From JAGOTP01 sp964415465 (GTDB taxonomy: Bacteria > Patescibacteriota > Patescibacteriia > 2-12-FULL-60-25): a stretch of DNA of 31,382 nt. The notes below the pieces were generated by a model. It did no database searches, was not told the DNA's origin, and worked only from the letters and a program-made list of their open reading frames with translations. Shown here one piece after another: positions 23,740-31,332 of this stretch. The stretch spans positions 1 through 31,382 of the forward strand of contig CAYQAL010000010.1 of the NCBI GenBank assembly GCA_964415465.1, given 5' to 3'. The number at the start of each line of letters is the position of its first letter. Positions within the stretch are counted from its first letter, which is position 1. The position numbers and the translations under genes were made by a program.

Positions 23740-25668
23740 TTATTTGGTTTCGGTTGAGGAGGAATCGGAGGAAGTAGAAGAGTCGCCGGAAGATGAGGTG
23801 TCGTTTCCAGGCTGGCTGTCGCCAGCTGGAGCTTCGGTGGTGGAGCCGTTTTGTTGGTACATGGCGGCGCCGATTTTTTGGGCGGCGTCGGCAAGTTCGT
23901 CGGAGGCCTTCTTGATCGCTTCGAGGTCTTCGCCGTCCTTAATCTTCTTCAAGGCTTCAAGTTTTTCTTCGACAACCTTTTTATCGTCGGCAGATGCTTT
24001 GTCGCCGGCTTCTTTCATCATCTTTTCGGTCGTGTAGATCATGGTTTCGGCCATGTTCTTGATTTCGATCGATTCGCGGCGCTTCTTATCTTCTTCGGCG
24101 TGCGCTTCGGCTTCTTTGCGCATCTTTTCGACTTCGTCTTTGCTCAAGTTCGTCGAAGCAGTGATCGTGATCTGCTGTTCTTTGCCGGTCGCTTTATCCT
24201 TGGCTTTCACGGACAAAATTCCGTTCGCATCAAGGTCGAAGGTGACTTCTACCTGTGGAACGCCACGCGGAGCGGTTGGGATACCGGACAACGTAAACTT
24301 CCCAAGCGAACGGTTGTCGCTTGCCATTTCGCGTTCACCCTGAAGGACGTGAACCTCCACCGATGTCTGACCATCGGCCGCTGTCGAGAAGATCTGTGAT
24401 TTCGAGGTTGGAATGGTGGTGTTGCGATCGATGAGCTTCGTCATGACACCGCCAAGCGTTTCGAGACCAAGAGAAAGTGGCGTGACATCGAGAAGCAAGA
24501 GCTCACCCTTAATGTCACCCTGCAAGTTACCGGCCTGAATGGCCGCGCCAATCGCTACAACTTCATCTGGGTTTACTGAGGCGTTTGGCTTCTTTCCGAA
24601 GAATTTTTCGACCGTCTGGATCACGAGTGGCATGCGAGTCATTCCACCGACCAAGACAACTTCATCAATCTGACCAACAGAAAGCTTCGCATCAGCCAGT
24701 GCCTTACGGCATGGCTCGAGCGTCTTATCAACCAAATCTCCAACCAACTTCTCGAGATCGATGCGCTTCATTTTGAGCAACAAGTGCTTTGGACCGGTGG
24801 CATCGCTCGTAATGAATGGCTGGTTGATTTCTGTTTCAATCGCCGTTGAGAGCTCGATCTTCGCACGTTCAGCAGCATCCTTAATACGCTGCAAGGCGAG
24901 GGTATCTTTTCCAAGATCAATCCCTTCGGCTTTCTTAAACTCTTCAACGATCCACTGAATAATGCGCTGGTCGAAGTCATCACCACCAAGGTGGGTGTCA
25001 CCGTTGGTCGCACGGACCTCGATCGTGTTCTGGTCGGCGGAAGCGTCGTACGCAACCTCGAGCACAGACACATCGAACGTACCACCACCCAAATCGTAGA
25101 CCACGATCTTTTCATCCTTTTTCCGATCGAAGCCGTAGGCAAGCGCAGCGGCCGTTGGCTCGTTGATGATGCGGCGCACGTTCAAGCCGGCGATTTCACC
25201 GGCGACTTTCGTCGCTTGGCGCTGGGAGTCGTCGAAGTAGGCAGGAACAGTAATCACCGCTTCCGTGATCTTTTCACCAAGCTTCGCCTCAGCATCCGCC
25301 TTGAGCTTCTGAAGCACCATGGCCGCGATTTCTTCTGGTGCGTAGTCCTTATCACCCATACCAATACGTACACCTTCGCCTTTCTGCGAGACTTTATATG
25401 GAAGCCACTTCGCATCACGCTGAACCTCGGCATCGTTCCAGTGTCGACCAATCAAGCGCTTCGCGGAGAAGACTGTATTCGTTGGGTTCACCACTGCCTG
25501 GCGCTTCGCAAGCTGACCAGCGAGACGCTCCCCCGTTTTGGTTACCGCAAGCGTCGAAGGCGTAGTACGCGCCCCTTCTGCATTTTCCAAGACCTTCGGC
25601 TGACCACCTTCTACCACCGCCATACACGAGTTGGTGGTTCCAAGATCGATTCCAAGAATTTTTGCCAT
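23740..25668 (-). CDS. dnaK: Chaperone protein DnaK (Hsp70)
   Basis: The Hsp70 ATPase that binds unfolded segments with DnaJ and GrpE. The 642-residue protein begins MAKILGIDLGTTNSCMAVVE and has the second phosphate loop VYDLGGGTFDVSVLE, the adenosine segment VLVGGMTRMP and the DVTPLSLGLETLGG linker to the substrate domain, followed by the helical lid. Length is typical (about 630-640). The C-terminus is a Ser/Thr/Asp-rich tail ending STETK, replacing the usual EEVK/DVEVD-type acidic end. It is the fourth gene of the hrcA operon; hsp20 ends 23 nt upstream. Confidence 0.98.
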   Translation of the reverse strand: MAKILGIDLGTTNSCMAVVEGGQPKVLENAEGARTTPSTLAVTKTGERLAGQLAKRQAVVNPTNTVFSAKRLIGRHWNDAEVQRDAKWLPYKVSQKGEGVRIGMGDKDYAPEEIAAMVLQKLKADAEAKLGEKITEAVITVPAYFDDSQRQATKVAGEIAGLNVRRIINEPTAAALAYGFDRKKDEKIVVYDLGGGTFDVSVLEVAYDASADQNTIEVRATNGDTHLGGDDFDQRIIQWIVEEFKKAEGIDLGKDTLALQRIKDAAERAKIELSTAIETEINQPFITSDATGPKHLLLKMKRIDLEKLVGDLVDKTLEPCRKALADAKLSVGQIDEVVLVGGMTRMPLVIQTVEKFFGKKPNASVNPDEVVAIGAAIQAGNLQGDIKGELLLLDVTPLSLGLETLGGVMTKLIDRNTTIPTSKSQIFSTAADGQTSVEVHVLQGEREMASDNRSLGKFTLSGIPTAPRGVPQVEVTFDLDANGILSVKAKDKATGKEQQITITASTNLSKDEVEKMRKEAEAHAEEDKKRRESIEIKNMAETMIYTTEKMMKEAGDKASADDKKVVEEKLEALKKIKDGEDLEAIKKASDELADAAQKIGAAMYQQNGSTTEAPAGDSQPGNDTSSSGDSSTSSDSSSTETK

Positions 25669-25691
25669 AGAAATAATGTAATATTTACTGG

Positions 25692-26147
25692 TTACGACTG
25701 ATCTTTAATCTGAACTTTCACTGCTCCGCCCTCTTCTTGTGCCTTCGGAATCGAGAGCTTTAGAATTCCCTGCTCGTAGACAGCTTCCGTCTTGTTGGCG
25801 AGAACCTTGGCTGGCAACGCGATTTGGCGGAAGACTGATCCGTACCGCACTTCTTTGCGGTAATAATTTTTTTCATCGACCTCGGTCTTGCGTTCATTGG
25901 TTCCTTTGACCGAGAGAATGCCGTTTTCAATCGAGATATCGAGCTTCTTTGGATCAACACCTGGCATAGGCATTTCAACCACCACCGCTGCATCTGTTTC
26001 GTACATGTCGACGGGTGGGATCAGGCCATTACTAGAGCGCGCAACAGGCAAACCCCCGCCGCGCACTTCGTCTAGGAACTTTTCCATCGCATCGAATGGC
26101 TGCTGATCAAAGAAGGGCGAAAGAGGTGACCACTTAATGATAGACAT
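25692..26147 (-). CDS. Small heat shock protein, Hsp20/alpha-crystallin family
   Basis: ATP-independent holdase that keeps unfolding proteins soluble for the DnaK system. The 151-residue protein has a variable N-terminus (about 1-45), an alpha-crystallin domain at about 46-140 with PMPGVDPKKLDISIENGILS and the hallmark GILKLSIPK near the end, and a C-terminal V-x-V-x-I motif of the kind that mediates oligomer assembly. It lies between grpE and dnaK in the CIRCE-controlled operon, with 18 nt to grpE. Confidence 0.95.
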   Translation of the reverse strand: MSIIKWSPLSPFFDQQPFDAMEKFLDEVRGGGLPVARSSNGLIPPVDMYETDAAVVVEMPMPGVDPKKLDISIENGILSVKGTNERKTEVDEKNYYRKEVRYGSVFRQIALPAKVLANKTEAVYEQGILKLSIPKAQEEGGAVKVQIKDQS

Positions 26148-26165
26148 AAGAGTGATGAATAAGGA

Positions 26166-26705
26166 CTAAGAGGATTGAACTGAATCTACCGCTCGAGCCA
26201 CGATCACCTGCGCTGGACGAAGCACACGACCATTCAGCTTCCAACCGTCCTGCATCACCCGAAGAATATGTTCAGCTGGAACTTCCGTAGATGGTTCATG
26301 ACCAACCGCTTCGTGAAGATTTGGATCAAACGCCCCCTGCGCGGAAATACGCTCGAGACCCGTTGCCTGCGCCGCCTGCTCCCAGAGCGATTGCACCGCT
26401 TTCAAACCCACCAACCAAGATTCCCACTTCTTTTTCGCTTCTTCAGGCAACGAAGCCGTGTCTGGGATAAAGCGTAACGCGGTTGCAAAGTGCTCGATGG
26501 CCGGCAGAAGCGACTGTAGGAGCGACGTATTCGCGTACTTCACGTATTCCGCACGGTCACGCTCACGTTCTTTTACCGCATTGGAATAGTCCGCCTGCGC
26601 ACGCTTCCAACCAGCGAGATACTCCTCACACTGCGCCTTGAGACGCGCGAGATCATCGGATGGTACTTGCGCTTGAGGATCCTGTTGTAAGACTTCGTCA
26701 GCCAT
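26166..26705 (-). CDS. grpE: Nucleotide exchange factor GrpE
   Basis: GrpE releases ADP from DnaK. The 179-residue protein has a long N-terminal coiled-coil helix (about 14-80, with LKAQCEEYLAGWKRAQADYS) and a C-terminal beta domain carrying GLERISAQGAFDPNLHEAVG and the HILRVMQDGWKLNGRVLRPA region with the family V-x-x-G-Y-x-x-x-x-R-x-L-R-P-A-x-V pattern. It has the usual length and follows hrcA by 14 nt. Confidence 0.96.
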   Translation of the reverse strand: MADEVLQQDPQAQVPSDDLARLKAQCEEYLAGWKRAQADYSNAVKERERDRAEYVKYANTSLLQSLLPAIEHFATALRFIPDTASLPEEAKKKWESWLVGLKAVQSLWEQAAQATGLERISAQGAFDPNLHEAVGHEPSTEVPAEHILRVMQDGWKLNGRVLRPAQVIVARAVDSVQSS

Positions 26706-26719
26706 AGAGATTCAAAAAA

Positions 26720-27403
26720 TTACGAGAGAGAAATAATGTCACGCACACCGAGCATAAAACGATAGACAGATTGGTAATCCATACGCATGGGACCGAGGAC
26801 GCCAATCATTGAAGAGCCGGCGCTCAAAAGAACGACGCCACACGCTTGGCCGAACGGACACTCACTGCCGAGCAAGATCCGTGGATCATCGAGACGGACA
26901 GTGCGCGTTTTGAGCAACGCATCATCAAGGCGATCTAAGACTTCCGTCAGCGAGACCACCCGCTGCCAATCACGGAACTCCGGCTGAGAGAAGAGGTAGG
27001 ACAGGCCTGTGTAGTAGGTATCCGCCTCGCCCAGCGCTGCTACGACTGCCAGTTCAGACGTATCCGCCAGCGCTTTCGCCAGCGCTTTGAACCGACGCTC
27101 TGGATCCGCGTCTGAGGCATAGGCACGCTCGAAGAGATCACGCTCACGCTTCGGACACGCCTTCGGCACAACGAACCGAGTGACGTAGGCTTGAAAGCCC
27201 TGTTCTGTCGGAACACGTCCACCAGATGTATGTGGCTGCATGAGCAGCCCTTCTTCTTCTAGTTCTGCACACCAGTTACGGACGGTCGCCGGACTCACTT
27301 CCAAGTTATAGCGAGATACCAAGGACTGCGACCCAACTGGTTGGGCGCTTGCGATGTACTCTTCGACTATTGCCTGGAATAAGGTGGAGCGGCGTTCGTC
27401 CAT
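26720..27403 (-). CDS. hrcA: Heat-inducible transcription repressor HrcA (short form)
   Basis: HrcA represses chaperone operons by binding CIRCE. The 227-residue protein has the winged-helix N-terminus with YIASAQPVGSQSLVSRYNLE and VSPATVRNWCAELEEEGLL, then PHTSGGRVPTEQGF and a GAF-like C-terminal part ending CGVVLLSAGSSMIGVLGPMR and MDYQSVYRFMLGVRDIISLS. Typical HrcA is about 340 residues; here roughly 110 are missing from the middle and C-terminal region, which matches loss of the inserted dimerisation subdomain, while the terminal motif GPxRMDY is present. The reading frame is intact, so I treat it as a compact HrcA, not a broken gene. It is the first gene of the operon it regulates. Confidence 0.93.
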   Translation of the reverse strand: MDERRSTLFQAIVEEYIASAQPVGSQSLVSRYNLEVSPATVRNWCAELEEEGLLMQPHTSGGRVPTEQGFQAYVTRFVVPKACPKRERDLFERAYASDADPERRFKALAKALADTSELAVVAALGEADTYYTGLSYLFSQPEFRDWQRVVSLTEVLDRLDDALLKTRTVRLDDPRILLGSECPFGQACGVVLLSAGSSMIGVLGPMRMDYQSVYRFMLGVRDIISLS

Positions 27404-27419
27404 ACGACGGGTGCTGACA

Positions 27420-27446
27420 TTAGCACTCTCACTTTATGAGTGCTAA
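27420..27446. promoter_or_regulatory. Perfect CIRCE operator of the hrcA operon
   Basis: TTAGCACTC (27420-27428), 9-nt spacer, GAGTGCTAA (27438-27446): an exact match to the CIRCE consensus. It lies just downstream of the -10 box and covers the expected transcription start, the classic arrangement for HrcA repression. It is 17 nt upstream of the hrcA start codon. Confidence 0.98.
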
Positions 27447-27449
27447 TGC

Positions 27450-27479
27450 AGTATAAAAACGTCAGGGCCCGAGTGTCAA
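27450..27479 (-). promoter_or_regulatory. Promoter of the hrcA-grpE-hsp20-dnaK-dnaJ operon
   Basis: TTGACA (complement of 27474-27479), 18-nt spacer, TATACT (complement of 27450-27455). It is a near-consensus housekeeping promoter directly upstream of the CIRCE site and shares the 8-mer CTTGACAC with the rRNA promoter and with the region upstream of groES. Confidence 0.85.
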
Positions 27480-27592
27480 GAATACTGATTGTCATTTTTC
27501 CCACCGTCCTCTACCCTTGGCCTATGTTGTAGCCCTTCTTCATACGGTTTGCCCATTTTTTCTGATTCTTTTTGTCTCTCTTTTTTATCCGT

Positions 27593-28858
27593 ATGAACAT
27601 TCTCCCTACACACGATCCCGAACTCGCTGGCTACATTCAAGAAGAAAAACAGCGTCAACAACAGGAACTCGAACTGATTGCTTCGGAAAACTATGTCTCT
27701 GAAGCTGTTTTAGAGGCGGTTGGTTCCATTCTGACCAACAAATACTCTGAAGGCTACCCAACCCGCCGGTACTATGGCGGCAATCACGTGATCGACAAGG
27801 TCGAGTCGCTCGCCATTATGCGCGCTAAACAGCTCTTCCGCGCTGAACATGCGAACGTTCAGCCACACGCCGGCGCACAAGCAAACTTCGCCGCCTACCT
27901 CGCCCTCTGCAAACCAGGCGACACCATTCTTGCCATGAACCTGGCACATGGCGGACACCTTACCCATGGCTCCCCTGTGAGCTTTAGCGGAAAATGGTTC
28001 AACGTGGTTCCGTATGGTGTACGCCAAGACACGCATCGGGTCGATATGGACGAAGTACGTGCGCTCGCCCTCCAGCATAAGCCACGCATGATCATTGCTG
28101 GTTTTTCTGCCTATCCACGTCACTTAGATTTCGCTGGTTTCGCCCAGATTGCGGAAGAAGTGGGCGCCTATCTCATGGTGGACATGGCACACATTGCTGG
28201 GCTTGTTGCCGCACGTCTCGCTCCAGACCCAGTTCCCTATGCAGACGTCGTTACTACGACCACACACAAAACGCTCCGTGGACCACGTGGTGCGATGATT
28301 CTTTGTAAAGAAAAGGACCGTCTGGATCCAGATGGTAAACGTACACTCGCTCAGAAAATCGACAGCGCCGTCTTTCCAGGCGCACAAGGCGGACCATTGG
28401 AACACGTGATTGCAGGCAAAGCCGTGGCGCTACACGAAGCACTACAACCATCGTTCATCAATTATCAGCAGCAAGTGCTTGCGAATGCGGTTGCAATGCA
28501 ACGCGCCTTTTTACGCGAAGGAGCGAAACTTGTTTCAGGCGGAACAGATAATCATTTATTACTCGTCGACGTTACGCCATGGGGCGTAGGCGGCAAAGAA
28601 GCGGAGATCGCTCTCGAAAAAGTTGGCATTTCGGTAAACAAAAATATGTTGCCGTTTGATCCTCGCAGCCCAATGGATCCATCCGGCATTCGCGTTGGAA
28701 CTCCCGCCATTACGACACGTGGCTTCACGGAAGTTGCCGCCGAAGAAGTTGCTCGCCTCATCGCTGAATCGCTGAAACATGCAACTGATGGAACCGTTCA
28801 AAAACGTGTTGCAAAGCGCGTGAAAGAACTCGCCGAAGTGCATCCAATTTATAAATAA
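27593..28858 (+). CDS. glyA: Serine hydroxymethyltransferase
   Basis: PLP enzyme that interconverts serine and glycine with tetrahydrofolate and feeds one-carbon metabolism. From the ATG at 27593 it is 421 residues; the frame is open to 27572 but family proteins begin near DPELAGYIQEEKQRQQ, so the later ATG is preferred. Visible motifs are ELIASENYVSEAVLEAVGS, KYSEGYPTRRYYGGN, HGGHLTHG and the PLP-lysine loop TTTHKTLRGPRG, with the lysine at 226. Length is typical (415-420). The gene is divergent from hrcA across 190 bp and has no clear Shine-Dalgarno sequence. Confidence 0.97.
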   Translation: MNILPTHDPELAGYIQEEKQRQQQELELIASENYVSEAVLEAVGSILTNKYSEGYPTRRYYGGNHVIDKVESLAIMRAKQLFRAEHANVQPHAGAQANFAAYLALCKPGDTILAMNLAHGGHLTHGSPVSFSGKWFNVVPYGVRQDTHRVDMDEVRALALQHKPRMIIAGFSAYPRHLDFAGFAQIAEEVGAYLMVDMAHIAGLVAARLAPDPVPYADVVTTTTHKTLRGPRGAMILCKEKDRLDPDGKRTLAQKIDSAVFPGAQGGPLEHVIAGKAVALHEALQPSFINYQQQVLANAVAMQRAFLREGAKLVSGGTDNHLLLVDVTPWGVGGKEAEIALEKVGISVNKNMLPFDPRSPMDPSGIRVGTPAITTRGFTEVAAEEVARLIAESLKHATDGTVQKRVAKRVKELAEVHPIYK

Positions 28859-28916
28859 TCAAACGCGCTTGTCTCAATGGTGGTGATGCTGTAAAAGAAT
28901 ACAAGGAGGTACAGCC

Positions 28917-29330
28917 ATGGAGGTTCCATTTCAGACGTTCTTCGCGTACGCGCTTCGTGCGCTGGCGTGGGAAGACAGCAAGCGGCAGGTAGCCGGCGGA
29001 GTCAAGATTGCCGGGGATCCCCGCGCACTCCCCAGCAGCCCGAACAAGCTCAAGATGCTGCGTGCACGCCTGAGCTGGAAGATGGTGGCCGTCGTCATCG
29101 TCAACTCGAACAACAAGCCCTTCTACGCAGGCTTCAAGAACGAGTGGGGGCAGGTCTTCATCTGCCAACGCAAGCTCACAGGAAAGGGGTTTCGAGCCAT
29201 GGTGGGACACGAGGCGGTGACGTTCTTCGCCATCGATGAACTTGGCACGGAGCTCGTCATCGAGAATGCCACCACCATGTCCAAGGAGGCCGCGAACATC
29301 TACGAAGACGCGGATTTCCCCCGCGTCTGA
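28917..29330 (+). CDS. GC-rich orphan gene, function unknown
   Basis: I do not recognise this 137-residue protein. It looks like a small soluble alpha/beta protein (no signal or membrane helix), with MVAVVIVNSNNKPFYAGFKN and EWGQVFICQRKLTGKGFRAM strands in the middle and an acidic C-terminus. Like the 9076-10026 gene, its first few codons end in A/T and the rest mostly in G/C, unlike glyA next to it. It has an unusually strong ribosome site, AAGGAGG, 8 nt before an ATG in a CCATGG context, while most neighbours have none. A TTGTCT-N17-TAAAAG promoter-like pair (28869-28897) lies in front of the site, though that start would leave almost no leader. A GC-rich hairpin follows. Origin by transfer is an inference. 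Confidence 0.7.
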   Translation: MEVPFQTFFAYALRALAWEDSKRQVAGGVKIAGDPRALPSSPNKLKMLRARLSWKMVAVVIVNSNNKPFYAGFKNEWGQVFICQRKLTGKGFRAMVGHEAVTFFAIDELGTELVIENATTMSKEAANIYEDADFPRV

Positions 29331-29337
29331 AGCAACC

Positions 29338-29366
29338 GGCGCCCGACCAGACCTTGGTCGGGCGCC
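29338..29366 (+). terminator. GC-rich hairpin after the second orphan gene
   Basis: Perfect 12-bp inverted repeat (29338-29349 and 29355-29366) with a 5-nt loop and GGCGCCCGACCA in the arms, 8 nt after the stop of the 28917-29330 gene. There is no T run after it, so it is a terminator-like or mRNA-end hairpin by structure only. Confidence 0.7.
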
Positions 29367-29394
29367 ACCCGCACCTCTCCGAAAGATCCGTTAG

Positions 29395-29423
29395 TTGCCG
29401 TTTTTGATAAAAGTCGCTATCTT
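29395..29423 (+). promoter_or_regulatory. Candidate promoter of tRNA-Trp
   Basis: TTGCCG (29395-29400), 17-nt spacer, TATCTT (29418-29423), which would start transcription about 15 nt before the tRNA. Each box has two or fewer mismatches to consensus and spacing is ideal. Confidence 0.5.
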
Positions 29424-29434
29424 GTCACCACAAT

Positions 29435-31063
29435 TCAATTCTTAGGGGCGTCGTATAATGGTAGTACAACGGTCTCCAAAACCGTTAGCGTGGGTTCGAT
29501 TCCCCCCGCCCCTGCCAGCACAAAACAAAGCGGTTTTTCAGGAACCATTTGGTGGGCGGCCTTCACGGCCGCCCATTGTGTTACATACGAAGATTTTTCA
29601 ATAGATCCGGATGGATATGGACTGGTCTCCTGATTTTTTACCACCACCACTTTTTGCATTAGGGAGAGGTTCGACCCGAATATTTTCTTAGCGATGACCT
29701 TTTTTGCCAAAAGGTCATGTCCACATGCGGTTTTTGTCAGATTTTCAGCTTCTTTTATCCACTCTCGCATCGGTTCGACCCAACGCATTTCCTTATGCTC
29801 AAGATGAATGATTTTTTCGTCCAGCGACTTTTTATCGCTCAATAGCCCCGCCTTATTTTCAACATAGACCTCGCGCTCAATATCCTGCGCTAAATAACCG
29901 TCTAAAAGGCGCTGGAGCTTGGTTTTGATTATTTCTACCTCACTCTTTGCTTCTCGAACATAAATGGCTGAGGATTGGGTTCTGGCGTTTTGATCCTCAA
30001 CCAACATTTTCAATAATTCCTTCGTCCAATCCTCAGGTAACGAATAGGGTTGAAGCAAAGAAGATATTTGTTCATCGGCTGCCTCCTCACGAATGTGAGG
30101 CTCATTACAGACAATTTCCTTATTCTTTTTGGTACAACGGTAGTAAATGTAATCATGCGTATTTCCATTCTTCTGCTTCTTCGTTCGATATTCACCCGTT
30201 ATCCCCATGCCACAGGTTCCGCAATGGAATAATCCACAAAATACCTGTGGCTCATTTTTGGTTTTATGATGTGGTCTTCCTTTCTGGGTTAGAATGGTTT
30301 GCACTTCATCAAATACTTTCTTTGAAAGTATCGACTCATGTTTGCCTTCGTGAAGTTCCTTTCCATATCTAAAGAGTCCAACATAAAACGGATTGGAAAG
30401 GATAAATGAAATACGATCGCGTTTTAAGGGCATGTTAAATTTAGATGCAATCCCACGTTCCTGTAAAAAACGAGCGACGTCTTCCAGTCTTGAATTGCCT
30501 TCTGCGTAGAGCTCAAAAGCTGCTTTGATAATAGGCGCCTTCTTTTTATCCACCATGATATCTCTGCTTCGCATATCATTAAGATATCCGATAGGTGCAA
30601 GACCGGGACAGATTCCGTTCCTTACTTTTTGGCGCAAGCCTCGTTTCACATTCTCACTCAGCGAATCAATATAATATTTGCTTTGTCCAAACGAGATATT
30701 GAGCATGAACTTTCCTTGCGGGGTATTTTCAAACCAGAACTGTGGAAACTTAAGATGAGAAAGACGACCGCAGTCCAAAAGATAAATAATCTTTCCTCCG
30801 TCTACAGAATTGCGTGCCAAACGATCCGGGTGCCAACTCACAATACCGTCTGCATCGCCCTGTTCAAGCCTACGCATCATCTCGTTAAAGATTGGACGTC
30901 CTGGCATCTTCGCAGATTGCTTCTCAATAAAAACATCGACCAACTGAAATCCTTCTCGCCTTGAAAACTCTTGTAGCTCAGTAATTTGAGCTTCGATACT
31001 CAAAATCTGTTTATCTTCGACATCTGTCGATTTGCGCGCGTAGAGGAAAAGTTTTTGAGACAT
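29435..31063 (-). CDS. Large serine recombinase (site-specific integrase/invertase)
   Basis: A 542-residue serine recombinase. The catalytic domain begins MSQKLFLYARKSTD with the nucleophile Ser12, and DRLARNS near 80-86 supplies the conserved arginine segment. A recombinase domain follows (about 155-270, with GYLNDMRSRDIMVDKKKAPI), then a zinc-ribbon (C-x2-C in HCGTCGMGITG, with CTKKNKEIVC) and a coiled-coil region. Such enzymes integrate, excise or invert DNA. Residues from about 464 to 517 are encoded by the left 162-bp inverted repeat, and the last 25 (about 518-542) are the antisense of tRNA-Trp. After inversion the protein would instead end in 14 residues read from the right flank (531 in all). 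The native C-terminus is therefore uncertain. Confidence 0.93.
   Translation of the reverse strand: MSQKLFLYARKSTDVEDKQILSIEAQITELQEFSRREGFQLVDVFIEKQSAKMPGRPIFNEMMRRLEQGDADGIVSWHPDRLARNSVDGGKIIYLLDCGRLSHLKFPQFWFENTPQGKFMLNISFGQSKYYIDSLSENVKRGLRQKVRNGICPGLAPIGYLNDMRSRDIMVDKKKAPIIKAAFELYAEGNSRLEDVARFLQERGIASKFNMPLKRDRISFILSNPFYVGLFRYGKELHEGKHESILSKKVFDEVQTILTQKGRPHHKTKNEPQVFCGLFHCGTCGMGITGEYRTKKQKNGNTHDYIYYRCTKKNKEIVCNEPHIREEAADEQISSLLQPYSLPEDWTKELLKMLVEDQNARTQSSAIYVREAKSEVEIIKTKLQRLLDGYLAQDIEREVYVENKAGLLSDKKSLDEKIIHLEHKEMRWVEPMREWIKEAENLTKTACGHDLLAKKVIAKKIFGSNLSLMQKVVVVKNQETSPYPSGSIEKSSYVTQWAAVKAAHQMVPEKPLCFVLAGAGGIEPTLTVLETVVLPLYDAPKN
29444..29517 (+). tRNA. trnW: tRNA-Trp (anticodon CCA), CCA end encoded
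   Basis: A 74-nt cloverleaf: acceptor AGGGGCG pairs with CGCCCCT, the anticodon stem ACGGT/ACCGT holds the loop CTCCAAA with anticodon CCA, the T loop is GTTCGATTC, and the discriminator G is followed by an encoded CCA. The serine recombinase frame runs antisense through the whole tRNA, and the left copy of the 162-bp inverted repeat begins at its fifth base from the 3' end (29513). Confidence 0.97.
29513..29674. repeat. 162-bp inverted repeat, left copy
   Basis: Exact reverse complement of 31171-31332, covering the 3' part of the recombinase gene and starting inside the 3' end of tRNA-Trp. It contains a 9-bp GC-rich hairpin at 29553-29575 with a 5-nt loop. Identity stops at both edges in the same step. 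Confidence 0.97.
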
Positions 31064-31170
31064 ATTAGATTATCATCAATGATCAAAAAATCTTTTCTGT
31101 CGTGGATGGGTTACAAGTGTATTTTATCATACGTTCTGAGCCCTCGAGAAGTTCTCCCTTTGTGCTTTCT

Positions 31171-31332
31171 TCGAACCTCTCCCTAATGCAAAAAGTGGTG
31201 GTGGTAAAAAATCAGGAGACCAGTCCATATCCATCCGGATCTATTGAAAAATCTTCGTATGTAACACAATGGGCGGCCGTGAAGGCCGCCCACCAAATGG
31301 TTCCTGAAAAACCGCTTTGTTTTGTGCTGGCA
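31171..31332. repeat. 162-bp inverted repeat, right copy
   Basis: Exact reverse complement of 29513-29674, lying about 107 bp upstream of the recombinase start and 50 bp from the window end. It encodes the recombinase C-terminal segment in the opposite direction with no body in front of it, and is followed by a different continuation with a stop at 31375-31377. The rest of 31064-31382 holds the recombinase leader and no gene that I can support. Confidence 0.97.

Noticed and set aside
28860..29434. CRISPR-like or tandem repeats
   Set aside because: I looked for regularly spaced repeats here and elsewhere in the window and saw none; the only repeats are the hairpin cores and the 162-bp inverted pair.
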